Assembly (NCBI GenBank): GCA_015232485.1
Contig: JADFZP010000062.1
Span: 3,518-11,527, forward strand
DNA length: 8,010 nt
Direction: 5' to 3'
Origin: Alphaproteobacteria bacterium
Lineage (GTDB): Bacteria > Pseudomonadota > Alphaproteobacteria > Rhodospirillales > Magnetospirillaceae
Under the pieces are notes generated by a model. It was not told where the DNA came from and searched no databases. It worked only from the letters and a program-made list of their open reading frames with translations. Each line of letters opens with the position of its first letter. Position 1 is the stretch's first letter. This document shows, piece after piece, positions 5,211 through 8,010 of this stretch. The translations under genes were made by a program, and so were the position numbers.

Positions 5211-6004
5211 TGACCGAACCCGACCCCAAGGTCGACGCGATGCTGGCCCTGCGCCGCGGCGGCCGCCCGCTGGTCGGACGCGACCGCATCGATCTGCTGG
5301 AAGCGGTCGATCGCCATGGCAGCATCACCAAGGCGGCCAAGGCGGTCGGCCTCAGCTACAAGGCGGCCTGGGACGCCTTGAACGCGGTCGACAATCTGCT
5401 GCCCCGCCCGGTGATCCGCGCCCAGGCGGGCGGCGCGCAAGGCGGCGGCGCGGTGGTCACCGAGGACGGCAAGGCGCTGATCAAAGCCTTCCGCCTGCTG
5501 GAGGCCAGGCTGGCGCGCGCCATGAACGCCCTTCCAGGCGGCGCGTTCGATCCTTTGGCCCTGATCTGGAGTCTTGGAATGAAGACCAGCGCCCGCAACG
5601 CCTTCCGCTGCGTGGTCACCGAGATCAAGCGCGGCCCGGTCACCGCCGAGGTGGTCATGCGCCTGTCCGACACCGCCCAGCTCGCCGCCGTGGTGACGGC
5701 CGACAGCCTTGAAACCCTGGGCATCGAGATCGGGCGCGAAGCCGTCGCCCTGGTCAAATCCTCGTTCATCCTGCTGGCGCCGGGCGCCGAGCCGCCGCGC
5801 GTTTCGGCGCGCAACCGCCTGGTCGGCACGGTGTCCCGGCGCGAGGATGGCCCGATCAACTCGGAAATCGTGCTCGATCTGGGCAACGGAAAGACCATCG
5901 CCGCCCTGGTCACGCGCGACAGCGCCGATCGGATGGAGTTGGCGGTCGGCGCGCCGGCCTGCGCCATGTTCAAGGCCTCGCATGTCATACTTGCGGTGGA
6001 TTAG
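5210..6004 (+). CDS. modE: Molybdate-responsive transcriptional regulator ModE
   Basis: The product is 264 residues, the full ModE length. Residues 1-110 carry a LysR-type winged helix domain: RIDLLEAVDRHGSITKAAKAVGLSYKAAWDALNAV at about 26-60 holds the helix-turn-helix, and a GGAQGGGAVVTEDG segment (74-87) forms the wing. Two Mop domains follow, about 127-190 and 199-263, each opening with SARN, the typical di-Mop molybdate-binding module. In the family, the molybdate-bound dimer represses modABC and may activate molybdoenzyme genes. The start is the ATG at 5210, sharing a base with the modC stop, with CAGGAG at 5198-5203. It closes the operon modABCE rather than being divergently transcribed as in E. 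coli, so it probably controls its own synthesis through the dyad at 2636-2660. Confidence 0.95.
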   Translation: MTEPDPKVDAMLALRRGGRPLVGRDRIDLLEAVDRHGSITKAAKAVGLSYKAAWDALNAVDNLLPRPVIRAQAGGAQGGGAVVTEDGKALIKAFRLLEARLARAMNALPGGAFDPLALIWSLGMKTSARNAFRCVVTEIKRGPVTAEVVMRLSDTAQLAAVVTADSLETLGIEIGREAVALVKSSFILLAPGAEPPRVSARNRLVGTVSRREDGPINSEIVLDLGNGKTIAALVTRDSADRMELAVGAPACAMFKASHVILAVD

Positions 6005-6027
6005 TCCCGTTTTCCCTGCCGCGCCGA

Positions 6028-6046
6028 CATAGTCTGTGCGACTATG
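6028..6046 (+). promoter_or_regulatory. Hairpin just before the histidine kinase start
   Basis: CATAGTC (6028-6034) pairs exactly with GACTATG (6040-6046) across loop TGTGC, ending 5 bases before the kinase ATG, where a ribosome binding site would be expected. TATGAT at 6043-6048 resembles a -10 element, but no good -35 is seen. It may act in RNA (start control) or DNA (dyad); neither is shown. Confidence 0.35.
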
Positions 6047-6051
6047 ATTTC

Positions 6052-7686
<1,635 letters not shown>

Positions 7687-7709
7687 TACCGGCGAGCCAA
7701 AAAAGTCGG

Positions 7710-8010
7710 CACCGTCCCTTCGCCGTCATGCCCGTGCTTGACACGGGCATCCACGTGTCACCGCCCATGCCATTGTTTCCAAGGCTGTTCCCGCGGAGCC
7801 GCGTGGATGGCCGGATCAAGTCCGGCCAAGCACCGCCCCTTCGCCGTCATGCCCGTGCTTGACACGGGCATCCACGTGTCACCGCCCATGCCATTGTTTC
7901 CAAGGCTGTTCCCGCGGAGCCGCGTGGATGGCCGGATCAAGTCCGGCCAAGCACCGCCCCTTCGCCGTCATGCCCGTGCTTGACACGGGCATCCACGTGT
8001 CACCGCCCAT
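7710..8010. repeat. Tandem repeat with 121-base period, at least two and a half copies
   Basis: Units start at 7710, 7831 and 7952, the last cut by the window edge. Copies 1 and 2 are identical by eye except for one base near the start (7715, T versus C). Each unit has hairpin 1 (ATGCCCGTG / CACGGGCAT, loop CTTGA; 7728-7750 in unit 1) and hairpin 2 (TGGCCGGA / TCCGGCCA, loop TCAAG; 7808-7828 in unit 1). ATCCACG after hairpin 1 pairs with CGTGGAT before hairpin 2. The two halves look like diverged inverted copies of one element, in the style of dispersed intergenic repeats common in alphaproteobacteria. Because 121 is not a multiple of three, the frame shifts at each unit, so open frames over it are not credible genes. 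Confidence 0.92.

Noticed and set aside
7710..8010. CRISPR array
   Set aside because: The copies are near-identical end to end with no variable spacers, and the 121-base period with internal hairpins fits a tandem intergenic repeat.

Overview
The window reads as chromosome of a GC-rich alphaproteobacterium, most likely a Rhodospirillales-type organism. The lineage call rests on strong G/C third-position bias, an NDUFS4-like complex I accessory subunit (typical of alphaproteobacteria and mitochondria), and an intergenic repeat of a style common in alphaproteobacterial genomes. No genus can be named from this sequence alone.

Layout. Positions 1-126 hold the C-terminal tail of a membrane transporter that starts outside the window. 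It is followed by a palindrome, a terminator-like hairpin and two further hairpins (143-304), then a gene-free stretch up to 571 that includes an AT-rich island. Next is a secreted DUF192 protein (572-1096), convergent with a small secreted two-cysteine protein of unknown function (1107-1400, minus strand). A compact tRNA-Pro(TGG) / NDUFS4-like / tRNA-Arg(TCT) cluster follows (1577-2060). After it come two small unassigned ORFs (2093-2272 and 2301-2498), one with codon use unlike the neighbours.

The centre is a complete molybdate uptake and regulation operon, modA-modB-modC-modE (2692-6004). The start and stop codons of successive genes touch or overlap, and an imperfect dyad resembling a ModE operator lies at 2636-2660, just upstream of modA. 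ModA binds oxyanion in the periplasm, ModB forms the channel, ModC drives transport with ATP, and ModE senses molybdate through two Mop domains. It probably represses the operon through the dyad, giving a closed feedback loop.

A soluble PAS-type sensor histidine kinase (6052-7686) lies 47 bases after modE, with no response regulator visible. The window ends in a tandem array with a 121-base period (7710-8010, cut by the window edge). Each unit carries two hairpins with mutually complementary loops.

Most of the window is ordinary housekeeping or transport DNA. I did not find a clearly new biological system. The less explained parts are the tandem repeat, the cluster of inverted repeats after the transporter, the small ORFs after tRNA-Arg and the N-terminal region of the kinase.
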